Source: Opitutaceae bacterium
GTDB lineage: Bacteria > Verrucomicrobiota > Verrucomicrobiia > Opitutales > Opitutaceae
Assembly (NCBI GenBank): GCA_016715765.1
Contig: JADJZJ010000002.1
Coordinates: 136,018-200,017 of the forward strand
DNA: 64,000 nucleotides
Direction of reading: 5' to 3'
The position numbers and the translations under genes were made by a program. Each line of letters starts with the position of its first letter. Position 1 is the stretch's first letter. Shown piece after piece: positions 48,839 through 57,033 of this stretch. Under the pieces are notes generated by a model that ran no database searches, was not told the DNA's origin, and was given only the letters and a program-made list of their open reading frames with translations.

Positions 48839-49828
48839 TCAACCTGCTTTCTCAAGCGTGACTTCCCCGGCGGTGAAGCGGTGGGTGCGGCCGCGGTCGT
48901 CGCGGAGAATGAGGGAGCCGGCGTCGTCGATGCCGGCGGCGATGCCGGCGAGCCGGCGCGTGCCCTGCAGCACCGTGACGGGGCGGCCGCGGAGGATGTC
49001 GTGGCGGTTCCAGAGGTCGGCGATGGTGTCGAGATGGTCGCCGTCGATGAACTGGCCGTAGGCGAGGCGGACCCGGCCGATGAGGGCCGCGGCAAAGCGA
49101 TTGAGGTCCAGCGGGGCGCCGGTGCGCACGGCGAGCGAGGTGGCGCGGCGGCCGAGATCGCCGGGCCAGGAGTTGGCGGGGCTGTTGACGTTCAGGCCCA
49201 GGCCGAAGACGAGGTCGCGGACCTGGTCGGCGTCGACCCGGGCCTCGGTCAGCATGCCGCCGACCTTGCGGCCGTCGAAGAGGAGGTCGTTGGGCCACTT
49301 CAGTCCCGGGCTCATCCCGCAGAAGTTGGCGATGAGCTCGCAGAGGTTGGCGCCCATCCAGAGCGTGAACGTCGCCAGCCGGGCGGGCGCGAGACGGGGG
49401 CGGAAGGCGAAGCTGGCGTAGAGGTTGCCATTGGCCTCGCTGTGCCAGGCGCGGCCGAGGCGGCCGCGGCCGCGCGTCTGCCGCTGGGCGAGAATGACAA
49501 ACGGGGCGGCCCGGCCGGCCGCGAGCTGGCGGGCGGCCTCGTCGTTGGTGCTGTCAACCGAGTCCAGGACCGTGAGGGGAAAGTCGCGCAGGCGCGATTT
49601 CAGGTGCGCCTCGACCAGGATGGCGTGCAGGGTGGCGGGGCGGGCGACGAGGCGGTAGCCGCGGGATTTGGCCGCCTCGAAGACGAAGCCCTGGGTGCGC
49701 AGCTTTTCCATGTGCTGCCAGACGGCGACGCGGCTGACGCCGAGTTTGCGCGCCAGGGCGGCGCCGGAGACGAAACCGGGTTCGGCGGCGAGGGCTTCAC
49801 GGATGATGACGAGGTCGGAGGCGGGCAT
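48839..49828 (-). CDS. birA: biotin-[acetyl-CoA carboxylase] ligase / biotin repressor BirA
   Basis: 329 residues from ATG 49828. An N-terminal winged helix (GAALARKLGVSRVAVWQHMEKLRTQG, about residues 22-47) makes it the bifunctional repressor type. The ligase domain follows with VLDSVDSTNDEA, the biotinyl-AMP loop RQTRGRGRLGRAWHS and LKWPNDLLFDGRKVGGMLTE, given here as KWPNDLLFDGRKVGG. The C-terminal SH3-like domain ends AGEVTLEKA. It activates biotin and transfers it to the carboxylase carrier protein. First gene of the minus-strand run leading into the Gld-type exporter; divergent from the 96-residue gene. Confidence 0.94.
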   Translation of the reverse strand: MPASDLVIIREALAAEPGFVSGAALARKLGVSRVAVWQHMEKLRTQGFVFEAAKSRGYRLVARPATLHAILVEAHLKSRLRDFPLTVLDSVDSTNDEAARQLAAGRAAPFVILAQRQTRGRGRLGRAWHSEANGNLYASFAFRPRLAPARLATFTLWMGANLCELIANFCGMSPGLKWPNDLLFDGRKVGGMLTEARVDADQVRDLVFGLGLNVNSPANSWPGDLGRRATSLAVRTGAPLDLNRFAAALIGRVRLAYGQFIDGDHLDTIADLWNRHDILRGRPVTVLQGTRRLAGIAAGIDDAGSLILRDDRGRTHRFTAGEVTLEKAG

Positions 49829-49882
49829 GCGGACGGTGGCGGCGGCATTGCAACTAGAAGGGCGGCGGCCACACTGGTGCAA

Positions 49883-50173
49883 ATGTCATTTGAGGAATTT
49901 AAGACCGAGGTTGAGGCCGGGCGGTTCCCGACGGAGTTGAGTGCGCCGCTGCAGGCCCTGTGGCATGAGGCGCGGAGCGACTGGGCCGGGGCGCACACCT
50001 GCGTGCAGGAAGACGGCTCGGCGGCGGCGGCCTGGGTGCACGCCTACCTGCACCGCCGCGAGGGGGATGCGGGCAATGCCGCGTACTGGTACGCCCGGGC
50101 CGGCCGGCCGGTGGCGTCTGGGCCACTGGAGGCGGAGTGGGCGGCGATTGCGCGGGAACTGCTGAAGGGGTGA
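49883..50173 (+). CDS. small conserved protein of unknown function
   Basis: 96 residues from ATG 49883 (MSFEEFKTEVEAGRFPTELS). It is a soluble, helical protein with a Trp/His-rich core (LWHEARSDWAGAHTCVQEDG, AWVHAYLHRREGD, AAYWYARAG) that reads like a TPR-type or adaptor fold. I recognise the DWAGAH...AWVHAYLHR pattern as a conserved uncharacterised family but can name no function. Divergent from birA by 54 bases. Its stop codon TGA is the first part of a TTATTGG word array. Confidence 0.65.
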   Translation: MSFEEFKTEVEAGRFPTELSAPLQALWHEARSDWAGAHTCVQEDGSAAAAWVHAYLHRREGDAGNAAYWYARAGRPVASGPLEAEWAAIARELLKG

Positions 50174-50216
50174 TTGGTTATGGCTTATTGGTTATCGCTT
50201 ATTGGCGGTGGTGGTT
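50171..50216. repeat. TTATTGG short-word array abutting a stop codon
   Basis: TGATTGGTTATGGCTTATTG then GTTATCGCTTATTGG. The first TGA is the stop codon of the preceding gene. Same words as at 51522 and complementary to 22623-22686. Confidence 0.8.
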
Positions 50217-50237
50217 GGGGGATTGCGTGATTGGCAG

Positions 50238-50315
50238 GTAGCGCCCGGCCTCCGGACGGGCGGTGCATTGTCCGCCAGCGATTATCCTTCCGCCCGTCCA
50301 GAGGACGGGCGCTAC
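50238..50315. repeat. GTAG-type palindrome pair
   Basis: GTAG at 50238 is followed by CGCCCGGCCTCCGGACGGGCG. The partner CGCCCGTCC / GGACGGGCG + CTAC ends at 50315. The halves point at each other. Confidence 0.85.
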
Positions 50316-50417
50316 CTGATCGTAACGAATCCTTACGGATGGTTGCAGCGGGGCTTCATCCTGCGCGTGGGCTGCTGACGGGATTGCGGCTGGGCGCCGG
50401 GGTGCTACGGATGCTGC

Positions 50418-51527
50418 ATGCCCCCCATGTCACCCCGGGAAAGAGCGCTGGCTGTGCTGCGCGGTCAAAAGCCCGACTGCGTCCCGTGGTTTGGCGATCT
50501 CGATTACCTGGCGACCGCGGAGATCGGGCGGGGCCGGCGGCCAGAGGGCTTCAAGCAGAGCGCGGCCTACCTGGACTGGCACCGCGAACTGCGCCTGGGT
50601 TTTTATCTGCAGGGGTACTTCCCCTTCCGGACCATCATTGAAAACTGCCGTGTGACCGAGCGGCACGAGGGTCACGACCGGATCCGGCGGATCGAAACCC
50701 CGCACGGCACGCTGCAGGAGCGGTGGACGTGGCTGCCGGAGTCGTTCACGGAAGGGCCGGTCGAACATCTCCTGAAAAGCGCGGCCGACCTGCCGGCTTA
50801 CAAATATCTGCACGCGAACACGCGCTATGAGCCCGACTACGCCTTTGGGGAAAGCCGCGGACCGCTGATCGGCGACATCGGGCTGCACCTCGCGTACCTG
50901 CCCAAGAGCCCGTTCATGCACCTGGTCGCCCTCGATGCCGGCATCATCGCCGTGGTGGACATGCTGGACGATGCGCCGGAGCTGTTCGCGGAGACGCTGG
51001 CAGTCGTGGAAAAATCGCACGATGCGGCGGCGGCGCTCGCCGTGGCGGGTCCGGCCGAGCTGCTCATGATCCCGGAGAACCTCTCCTCCGAGAGCGTCGG
51101 CCCGGTGCTGTTCGAGAAATTCATGCGGCCCTACCAGGAGAAGTGGACGGCGCGGATCCGGGCGGCGGGCAAGTTTTCCTGCATGCATCTCGACGGCACC
51201 CTGCGGGGCCTGCTGCGCGAGGAGTGCACGGTGGGTTTCGACTTCATTGAAAGCCTCACCCCCGCGCCGGTGGGCGACCTGGCGGTCGAGGCGTGGGCGG
51301 ATTTTGTCGGGAAGACGCGGACGTTTTTCTGGGGCGGAATTCCCGGCGCGTATTTTTCACCGACCACGAGCGAGGCGGAGTTTGAGCGGCACACCCGCGC
51401 CGTCCTCGCCGTCATGCGCACGGAGCCGCGCTATGTGCTGGGCGTGGCGGACCAGGTGCCGCCGGACGGTTTGGTCAGCCGCCTGCACCGCGTCGCGGAG
51501 CTGGTGGAGGAATGCGGGAGGTATTGA
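50418..51527 (+). CDS. uroporphyrinogen decarboxylase (URO-D)-superfamily protein, probable methyltransferase
   Basis: 369 residues from ATG 50418; another ATG three codons later is equally possible. The TIM-barrel URO-D fold is recognisable from MSPRERALAVLRGQKPDCVPWFGD and from the C-terminal barrel with HLDGTLRGLLREECTVGFDFIESLTP, given here as HLDGTLRGLL and GFDFIESLTPAP. HemE's signature N-terminal R-x-x-P-V-W-x-M-R-Q is absent, so this is not haem synthesis. Such relatives often are corrinoid-dependent methyltransferases or act on sugars. A cobalamin adenosyltransferase is 20 kb away. The stop codon abuts a short-word array. Confidence 0.75.
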   Translation: MPPMSPRERALAVLRGQKPDCVPWFGDLDYLATAEIGRGRRPEGFKQSAAYLDWHRELRLGFYLQGYFPFRTIIENCRVTERHEGHDRIRRIETPHGTLQERWTWLPESFTEGPVEHLLKSAADLPAYKYLHANTRYEPDYAFGESRGPLIGDIGLHLAYLPKSPFMHLVALDAGIIAVVDMLDDAPELFAETLAVVEKSHDAAAALAVAGPAELLMIPENLSSESVGPVLFEKFMRPYQEKWTARIRAAGKFSCMHLDGTLRGLLREECTVGFDFIESLTPAPVGDLAVEAWADFVGKTRTFFWGGIPGAYFSPTTSEAEFERHTRAVLAVMRTEPRYVLGVADQVPPDGLVSRLHRVAELVEECGRY

Positions 51528-51649
51528 TTATTGGTTATGGCTTATCGCTTATTGGCTATTGGTTAGCACCCGGCCTCCCTCCTTCGCCGGGCCTGCGGAG
51601 GGCAGGTCGGACGGGCGGATTGGCGGCCCGCCCGGAAGTCGGGCCCTAC
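51522..51649. repeat. TTATTGG word array followed by a GTAG-type palindromic element
   Basis: TATTGATTATTGGTTATGGC then TTATCGCTTATTGGCTATTGG: the TGA is the stop of the URO-D gene. From 51563 a degenerate palindromic element runs to the CTAC at 51646-51649 (stem GGCCCG...CGGGCC near the right end). Lies between convergent genes. Confidence 0.75.
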
Positions 51650-51675
51650 CCCAATACCTTGGCGCCTCCAACCCC

Positions 51676-52263
51676 TTACTTCGGCTTCTGATAGCCGTAG
51701 TCGCTCGTGCGGATGTAGGTGCGGTCGACTTCGCGGCTGATCGCGGTGCCGTCGGCGCCGAGGGCTTTCAGGTCGGCGGCGGTGGCCTTGAGGCTGGCGA
51801 TGTTTTCGAGACGCTCATCCTCCGCATAGAGCATGTTGGCGTAGGCTTCCTGGCTCATGCCGAAGAGCGGGATGGTGTAGCGGTTCAACGCCCTGGCGGT
51901 CTCGGAAAAATAGCGCTTCATGGCGAGGGCGGACAGGCCCTTGGTGGTGTTGATGTCGCGTTCGCGGAAAACGGGCGGGCGTTTCTCGCGCACCACGTAA
52001 TCCGGCAGCCGGATGATCTGGTTGCGCGGCTTGTCGACGTCGCGCATGTCGGGCAGGTCCTCCTCGTCCTTGGGTGCGACCGGCTTGGGCGGATCGTATT
52101 TCGGCATGCCCGCCGCGAGGGCGGCGGCCACTTCCGGGGAGATTGGGCGTGAACGCTTTGACGCCTCGGCCGTCGCGCCGCCGTTGGTCTGCGCGGGCAG
52201 GCCGATGACGGTCAGACTGAACAGGGCGAGGACGAGCGGGGCGCGGTAAACCATGGAATACAT
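51676..52263 (-). CDS. exported protein of unknown function
   Basis: 195 residues with a signal peptide (residues 1-25, ending GLPAQ). A hydrophilic region follows, with RPISPEVAAALAAGMPKYDPP and then QIIRLPDYVVREKRPPVF, a motif I associate with small exported proteins of the Opitutaceae. The C-terminal helical part has AMKRYFSETARALNRYTIPLFG and ends YIRTSDYGYQKPK. No enzymatic motif. Convergent with the URO-D gene. Possibly an envelope or lipid-associated factor; this is speculation. Confidence 0.6.
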   Translation of the reverse strand: MYSMVYRAPLVLALFSLTVIGLPAQTNGGATAEASKRSRPISPEVAAALAAGMPKYDPPKPVAPKDEEDLPDMRDVDKPRNQIIRLPDYVVREKRPPVFRERDINTTKGLSALAMKRYFSETARALNRYTIPLFGMSQEAYANMLYAEDERLENIASLKATAADLKALGADGTAISREVDRTYIRTSDYGYQKPK

Positions 52264-52340
52264 GGAAAATAGCCGGGGCCGCTGGTTCCGTGCAACCCGT
52301 GAAATTGCGGCATTTATTTATTGATGCTCAATCGATTCTA

Positions 52341-52408
52341 CCCGCGGATTACGCGGATAGACGCGGATGACGGAGGTATTATCCGCGACCATCCGCGTGA
52401 TCCGCGGG
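52341..52408. repeat. GCGGAT short-word inverted pair
   Basis: CCCGCGGATTACGCGGATAG then ACGCGGAT; after a 12-base loop, the complement ATCCGCGACCATCCGCGTGA then TCCGCGGG. Imperfect stem of about 28 bases. Lies between the exported-protein gene's start and trpB's stop. Confidence 0.85.
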
Positions 52409-52522
52409 ACAGGATTGGAATGAGTCTTGCATGGTGCGGTCAGGCTGCCGGCGTGAACCCGGTTCCGGAACTGCACAAACCACCGGGTCAGCGATCCCGG
52501 CTGCCACTCCATGCGGTTCAAA

Positions 52523-53755
52523 CTAGATCAGGAATTTGTCACCCGTGCCGTAGTGCTCGATCATGTAATCCATGTCCTTGTCACCGCGGCCGCTCAGGTT
52601 GACCAAAATGGTGCGGGGCTGCTCCGGGTCGGAGCGCGCGAGGCGCATGGCGTGCGCCACGGCATGCGAACTCTCCAGCGCCGGGATGATGCCCTCGTTG
52701 CGACTCAGCACGTAGAAGGCCTCCACCGTTTCCTGGTCGCTGGCGGTGAAATAGCGCACGCGGCCGGTGTCCTTGAGGTGGCAGTGCTCGGGTCCGACGC
52801 CGGGATAATCGAGGCCGCTGGCAATCGAATGCACCGGGGCGGGTTCACCCTTGTCGTCCTGCAGCAGGTAGCAGCGGAAACCGTGGATGATGCCCTCGCG
52901 GCCGTAGGTCATGGAAGCGGAGTGATCGCCGATGGCCGGACCGCGGCCGAGCGGCTCGACGCCATGGAGCTCGATGGGATCCTCCAGGAAGCCGGCGAAG
53001 ATGCCCATCGCGTTGCTGCCGCCGCCGACGCACGCGGCGACGATGTCGGGCAGGTTGCCGGTCATCTCGATGATCTGGTCGCGGGCCTCGAGGCCGACGA
53101 CCTGCTGAAAATCGCGCACCATCATCGGGAAGGGGTGCGGTCCGACCACCGAGCCGATGCAGTAGATCTGGTTCACCGGGTCCTGGACGTAGGCGGTGAG
53201 GGCGGCATCCACGGCCTCCTTCAGGGTCTTCAGGCCGTGCGTGGCGGGGATCACCCGCGCGCCGAGGATCTTCATGCGGGCGACATTGGGCGCCTGCTTG
53301 GCGATATCCACCTCGCCCATGTAGATGTCGCACTCGAGGCCGAAGTACGCGGCGGCCGTGGCCAGGGCCACGCCGTGCTGGCCGGCGCCGGTTTCGGCGA
53401 TCAGCTTCTTCTTGCCCATGTAGCGCGCGAGCAGGCCCTCGCCCATGCAGTGGTTGAGCTTGTGCGCGCCCGTGTGGTTGAGGTCCTCGCGCTTCAGGTA
53501 GATCTGGGTGTGGCCGAGCTTCTTCGAGAGCCGCGCGGCATGATAGACCGGCGTGGGCCGGCCCTGGAAGTGACGGCGGATGCGGCGGAGTTCCTCGATG
53601 AAATCATGGGAACGCGACACCACCTCATAGGCCCGGCGGACCTCGGCCAGCGGCGCCTCAAGGGCCGGCGGGACAAAGCTGCCGCCATACTTGCCAAAGA
53701 AACCGGCGGCGTCGGGGGTGAGACTCAGCGACAGTGGTGTATAGGCTTGGCTCAT
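52523..53755 (-). CDS. trpB: tryptophan synthase beta chain
   Basis: 410 residues. PLP-binding lysine is Lys99 in HTGAHKLNH. Other hallmarks are KREDLNHTGAHK, AETGAGQHGVALATAAA, the phosphate-binding GGGSNAMG and the C-terminal LVNLSGRGDKDM. It condenses indole and serine to tryptophan with TrpA. No other trp gene is adjacent, which is common in this lineage. Length and motifs place it in the TrpB1 family. Confidence 0.96.
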   Translation of the reverse strand: MSQAYTPLSLSLTPDAAGFFGKYGGSFVPPALEAPLAEVRRAYEVVSRSHDFIEELRRIRRHFQGRPTPVYHAARLSKKLGHTQIYLKREDLNHTGAHKLNHCMGEGLLARYMGKKKLIAETGAGQHGVALATAAAYFGLECDIYMGEVDIAKQAPNVARMKILGARVIPATHGLKTLKEAVDAALTAYVQDPVNQIYCIGSVVGPHPFPMMVRDFQQVVGLEARDQIIEMTGNLPDIVAACVGGGSNAMGIFAGFLEDPIELHGVEPLGRGPAIGDHSASMTYGREGIIHGFRCYLLQDDKGEPAPVHSIASGLDYPGVGPEHCHLKDTGRVRYFTASDQETVEAFYVLSRNEGIIPALESSHAVAHAMRLARSDPEQPRTILVNLSGRGDKDMDYMIEHYGTGDKFLI

Positions 53756-53868
53756 GGCCTATGCCCTGCCGGGCGGCGGGAGGCTTGGCAACCGGCCGAT
53801 GGTTTTGGTCCCCCGAATCGCAGAAAATGCGCAAATAATGACAAGGCGTGAGCAATCGAGGGGGGATT

Positions 53869-53895
53869 AAGCGCGAAGACGCGAAGTCGCGAAGG
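53869..53895. repeat. GCGAAGAC short-word array
   Basis: AAGCGCGAAGACGCGAAGTC then GCGAAGG: words GCGAAGA, GCGAAGT and GCGAAGG in tandem. A single-arm array next to the nested element starting at 53922. Confidence 0.65.
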
Positions 53896-53921
53896 CCGGA
53901 GCGAAGGTTGGGATGGGACCT

Positions 53922-54098
53922 GGGAGCGCGACCGCCCTCGGTCGCAATTGTGCGGAGGCTTCTAGGCCGCGAGAACGAGAACGATTACGAGAACGAGAAC
54001 GATCCATTCACGATCGCGTCGTTCTCTTTCTCGTAATCGTTCTCGTTCTCGACTTGGTCCGTTGGCGTACAATTGCGACCGAGGGCGGTCGCGCTCCC
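53922..54098. repeat. nested inverted repeats: GAGAAC-word hairpin inside a 27-base repeat pair
   Basis: The outer pair is the 27-base GC-rich repeat at 53922-53948 and its inverted copy at 54072-54098. Inside, 53971-54002 (GAGAACGAGAACGATTACGA plus GAACGAGAACGA) matches the complement of 54019-54050 at 31 of 32 positions. The inner arms are themselves built of GAGAAC words. The inner loop is 16 bases. No open frame. Lies in the spacer upstream of trpB and downstream of proA's stop. Confidence 0.92.
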
Positions 54099-54108
54099 AG
54101 TCAACCCC

Positions 54109-55383
54109 TCAGCCCCGCACCTGGCCGTTGCCGGTCACGAGGTACTTGTACGAACAAAGCTCCCGCAAACCCATCGGGCCGCGGGCATGGAGGCGGTCGG
54201 TCGAGATGCCGATCTCGGCGCCGAAACCGAACTCGAAGCCGTCGTTGAAACGGGTGCTCGCGTTCCACATCACGACCGCGGAATCCACGCCCGCCTGAAA
54301 GCGACTGGCCGCGGCTGCATCGCGCGTGATGATGGCGTCGGTGTGGCCGGAGCCGTCGCGATTGATCGTGGCAACGGCCTCGTCGAGCGAGTCGACGACG
54401 CGCACGGCCATGACCAGATCGAGGAATTCGGCCGTGTAGTCCGCGGGCGTCGCGGCGCTGGCGGCGAGGCCGGCGCGGGCGAGGATGGCCGCGGCGCGGG
54501 CATCGCCGCGGAGTTTGACGCCCTTGGCGATCAGGGCGGCGGCAACGCGGGGCAGCAGCGTGTCGGCGACGGCCGCATGCACGAGCAGCTGCTCGGCGGC
54601 GTTGCACACGCCCGGGCGCTGGGTCTTGGCGTTGACCGTGACTTTTTCCGCGAGCTCTGGATCGGCCTCCTTGTCGAGGTACACGAAGCAGACCCCGGTG
54701 TAGTGCTTGATCACCGGGATGGTGGAATTTTCCGTGACGTAACGGATGAGTCCTTCGCCGCCGCGCGGGATGAGGCACTGGACCAGCGTGTCGAGCTTGA
54801 GCAGGGTGTTGAGCGCGGCGCGGTCGGTCGTGGGAATCAATTGCACGGCGTCGCCCGGCAGGCCGGTGGCGTGGAGCGCCTGCGTGATCAGGGCGGCGAA
54901 AGCGCTGTTCGTGTGGAAGATCTCCTTGCCGCCGCGCAGGATGCAGGCGTTGCCGCTCTTCAGGCAGAGTGCGGCGCAGTCAATGGTCACATTGGGCCGG
55001 GCCTCGTAGATGATGCCGATGACGCCGATGGGAACGCGCACCTTGCGGATCCGCAGGTCGTTGGGCCGGAAGGTTTCCTCCAGCAATTCGCCGACCGGGT
55101 CGGGGAGCGTGACCACCTGGCGGACGGACTGGGCGAGATGGTTCAGCCGCGATTCGTCGAGTTCCAGGCGGTCGCGGGCGGCGGGATTCAGGGCCTGGGC
55201 TTCCGGTGAGAGGAGATCCCGCTGGTTGGCCTCGAGCAGGGTGAAATGGGAGGCGTCAATCAGGGCGGCGATCTTTTCGAGGGCGGCATCCTTCTGCGCG
55301 GTGGACGCCACCGCCAGGACATGCGAGGCGGCGCGCGATCGACGCGCGAGCGCGGTGACAAGGGTGGCGAGATCAGCGGACAT
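54109..55383 (-). CDS. proA: glutamate-5-semialdehyde dehydrogenase (gamma-glutamyl phosphate reductase)
   Basis: 424 residues from ATG 55383 (MSADLATLVTALARR); the longer upstream frame lies in repeat sequence. The aldehyde-dehydrogenase-like fold shows RKVRVPIGVIGIIYEARPNVT, given here as VPIGVIGIIYEARPNV, plus GNACILRGGKEIFHTN. The catalytic cysteine is in TQRPGVCNAAEQLLVH. It reduces gamma-glutamyl phosphate to the semialdehyde in proline synthesis. proB is not adjacent. Confidence 0.95.
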   Translation of the reverse strand: MSADLATLVTALARRSRAASHVLAVASTAQKDAALEKIAALIDASHFTLLEANQRDLLSPEAQALNPAARDRLELDESRLNHLAQSVRQVVTLPDPVGELLEETFRPNDLRIRKVRVPIGVIGIIYEARPNVTIDCAALCLKSGNACILRGGKEIFHTNSAFAALITQALHATGLPGDAVQLIPTTDRAALNTLLKLDTLVQCLIPRGGEGLIRYVTENSTIPVIKHYTGVCFVYLDKEADPELAEKVTVNAKTQRPGVCNAAEQLLVHAAVADTLLPRVAAALIAKGVKLRGDARAAAILARAGLAASAATPADYTAEFLDLVMAVRVVDSLDEAVATINRDGSGHTDAIITRDAAAASRFQAGVDSAVVMWNASTRFNDGFEFGFGAEIGISTDRLHARGPMGLRELCSYKYLVTGNGQVRG

Positions 55384-55485
55384 GGGAGCATCCAATGTCG
55401 CGCAAAGCCGCCACGGCGCAAAGGGAAAATACGAGGGACCAGGTCTGCTTTGACTGGAATGCCTCCCAATGAACCTACCAAGGTT

Positions 55486-55577
55486 TGTCATTCTGAGCGC
55501 AGCGAAGAATCCAGTGCGCGCTTATCGAAGCCTTCGGGCAGCATCCACTGGATTCTTCGCTGCGCTCAGATTGACAA
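55486..55577. repeat. 25-bp perfect inverted repeat (GAAGAATCCAGTG type)
   Basis: TCTGAGCGCAGCGAAGAATC-CAGTG at 55492-55516 is exactly complementary to 55546-55570 across a 29-base loop that contains its own small palindrome (CGAAGCCTTCG). Outer bases (TTGTCA / TTGACAA) extend it with one mismatch. A partial copy of the end (CTCAGAATGACAAG) is at 59752-59765. Confidence 0.9.
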
Positions 55578-55623
55578 TGAATTGGATGGTGTTCGTCCAC
55601 TGGCGGAACGCCCTTCGATCCAA

Positions 55624-55646
55624 TGCCGGCTGAAGACCGGCACTAC
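55624..55646 (-). repeat. GTAG-headed palindrome
   Basis: GTAGTGCCGGTCTTCAGCCG on the minus strand: the first half of the compound element found at 36457, 61600 and 63914, present here alone, 8 bases from the stop codon of the ABC-2 permease gene. Confidence 0.8.
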
Positions 55647-55653
55647 GTTGCAT

Positions 55654-57027
55654 CTACTCGAACAGCCGGCCCTTGTTGAAGCGCCAGACCGCGATGGCCA
55701 TCACTCCTGCGGTGATGCCCCCGAGAATGCCAAGGATGGGGAGCAGTTGCACCAGGCCGTGGCCGGCCCAGAGGACGGAACTGAAGCCCTCCATGGACCA
55801 ATAGACGAGGGTGAGCTTGCTCAATTGCTGGATGAACTGGGGCATGATGCTTACCGGGAACCAGGCGCCGCCCAGCGCGCTCATCAGCAGGATCAGGAAG
55901 GTGGCGAGCCCGCTGGCGGCCTCGGCGTTGGGCGCGACGGCGGCCAGCAGCATGCCGAACGCGGTGCAGGTGGCGGCGGCGAAGACGCAGACCACCATCA
56001 GCAGCGGCAGGTGGGGCAGGACCTCAATGCCGAAGAGCACGCTGCCCGCAAAGAACAGCACGATGAGCTGCAGCAGCCCGATGCAGATCCCGTAGAGGAA
56101 CTTGCTCCAGAGAATCTGCGCGCGGGTGACGGGGGCGGCGAGCAGCCGCTGGAAGATGCCGAAGTCGCGTTCGCGGAAGAGGCTGGTGGCCGACGCGCTC
56201 AGTGCGAAGAGGAGAAATTGCATGGCCCAGCCGCCGACGATGCGGGTGGCGCCGGGACTTTTCACGTTCGCGCCGACAACCTGCTCGGTGTCGATCCGGA
56301 CCATCCGGGAGAAAAAGTCGGGATTGGCCTTGGCCGGCGCAGGGGCGTCACCGGGGGCCGGCGGGGCGGCCTCGGGCTCGGTGTCGAGACGGCGGAGCGT
56401 GAGGTCGCCGGCCTCGATGTCGCGCTGGATCGCGGCGGGGTCGCCCCCGAAGGTGTCCGCAATGGTGCCGGAGATGCGCCGGTTGAACTCCTGGGCGCGT
56501 GGCTGGCCCAGAACCTTGCGGGCCTGCGCCTGCAGCGACTGGCCGAGCAACTCGGGCACGTTGGAGAAGATGGCCTTTTGGAGGATGCCGTTGACCGTCT
56601 GCGTCTCGATCTCGTTGCGCGGGTTGGATAGCACCCTGAGGTGCAGATCGAATTCGTCCTCGCGCACGACGTCCGCCGGGATCACGAGGGCAAACCGGAA
56701 GTCCGGATCGGCCTCCTGCATGAGGGCGCGCAGGTCGGCCTCGGTCAGCGGGCGCCGGGTCTTGTCCGGCTGCACCCGTTCCGTGATGACGTGGAAACTC
56801 TTTTCGGCGCGCAGGGCGTCCACCAGCCGCGCAGCGGCGGGGTTCGTGCTGGCATTGACGACGGCGAAGGGGATGCCGGTGGGCCCCGAGTCCTTGCGGT
56901 TGACGCCAAAGATCTGCCCGAAGAGGTAGATCAGCGCAAAGGGGACGATGAAGGTGAGCGAGAGCGCGGCCTTGTTGCGGAAGAAATTGGTGAAGTCCTT
57001 GCGGAGGAGAACGAGAATGGAGCGCAT
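55654..57027 (-). CDS. ABC-2 type exporter permease
   Basis: 457 residues. An N-terminal helix (MRSILVLLRKDFTNFFRNKAALSLTFIVPF, the usual ABC-2 start) is followed by a large exported loop of about 240 residues. Five helices lie in the C-terminal half, with LFRERDFGIFQRLLAAPVTRAQILWSKFLYG, given here as RERDFGIFQRLLAAP, and ALGGAWFPVSIMP. This is the DrrB/YhhJ/NatB-type layout. The partner ATPase is the next gene upstream. Substrate unknown; such systems export drugs, lipids or heavy metals. Confidence 0.88.
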   Translation of the reverse strand: MRSILVLLRKDFTNFFRNKAALSLTFIVPFALIYLFGQIFGVNRKDSGPTGIPFAVVNASTNPAAARLVDALRAEKSFHVITERVQPDKTRRPLTEADLRALMQEADPDFRFALVIPADVVREDEFDLHLRVLSNPRNEIETQTVNGILQKAIFSNVPELLGQSLQAQARKVLGQPRAQEFNRRISGTIADTFGGDPAAIQRDIEAGDLTLRRLDTEPEAAPPAPGDAPAPAKANPDFFSRMVRIDTEQVVGANVKSPGATRIVGGWAMQFLLFALSASATSLFRERDFGIFQRLLAAPVTRAQILWSKFLYGICIGLLQLIVLFFAGSVLFGIEVLPHLPLLMVVCVFAAATCTAFGMLLAAVAPNAEAASGLATFLILLMSALGGAWFPVSIMPQFIQQLSKLTLVYWSMEGFSSVLWAGHGLVQLLPILGILGGITAGVMAIAVWRFNKGRLFE

Positions 57028-57033
57028 GGAAAC

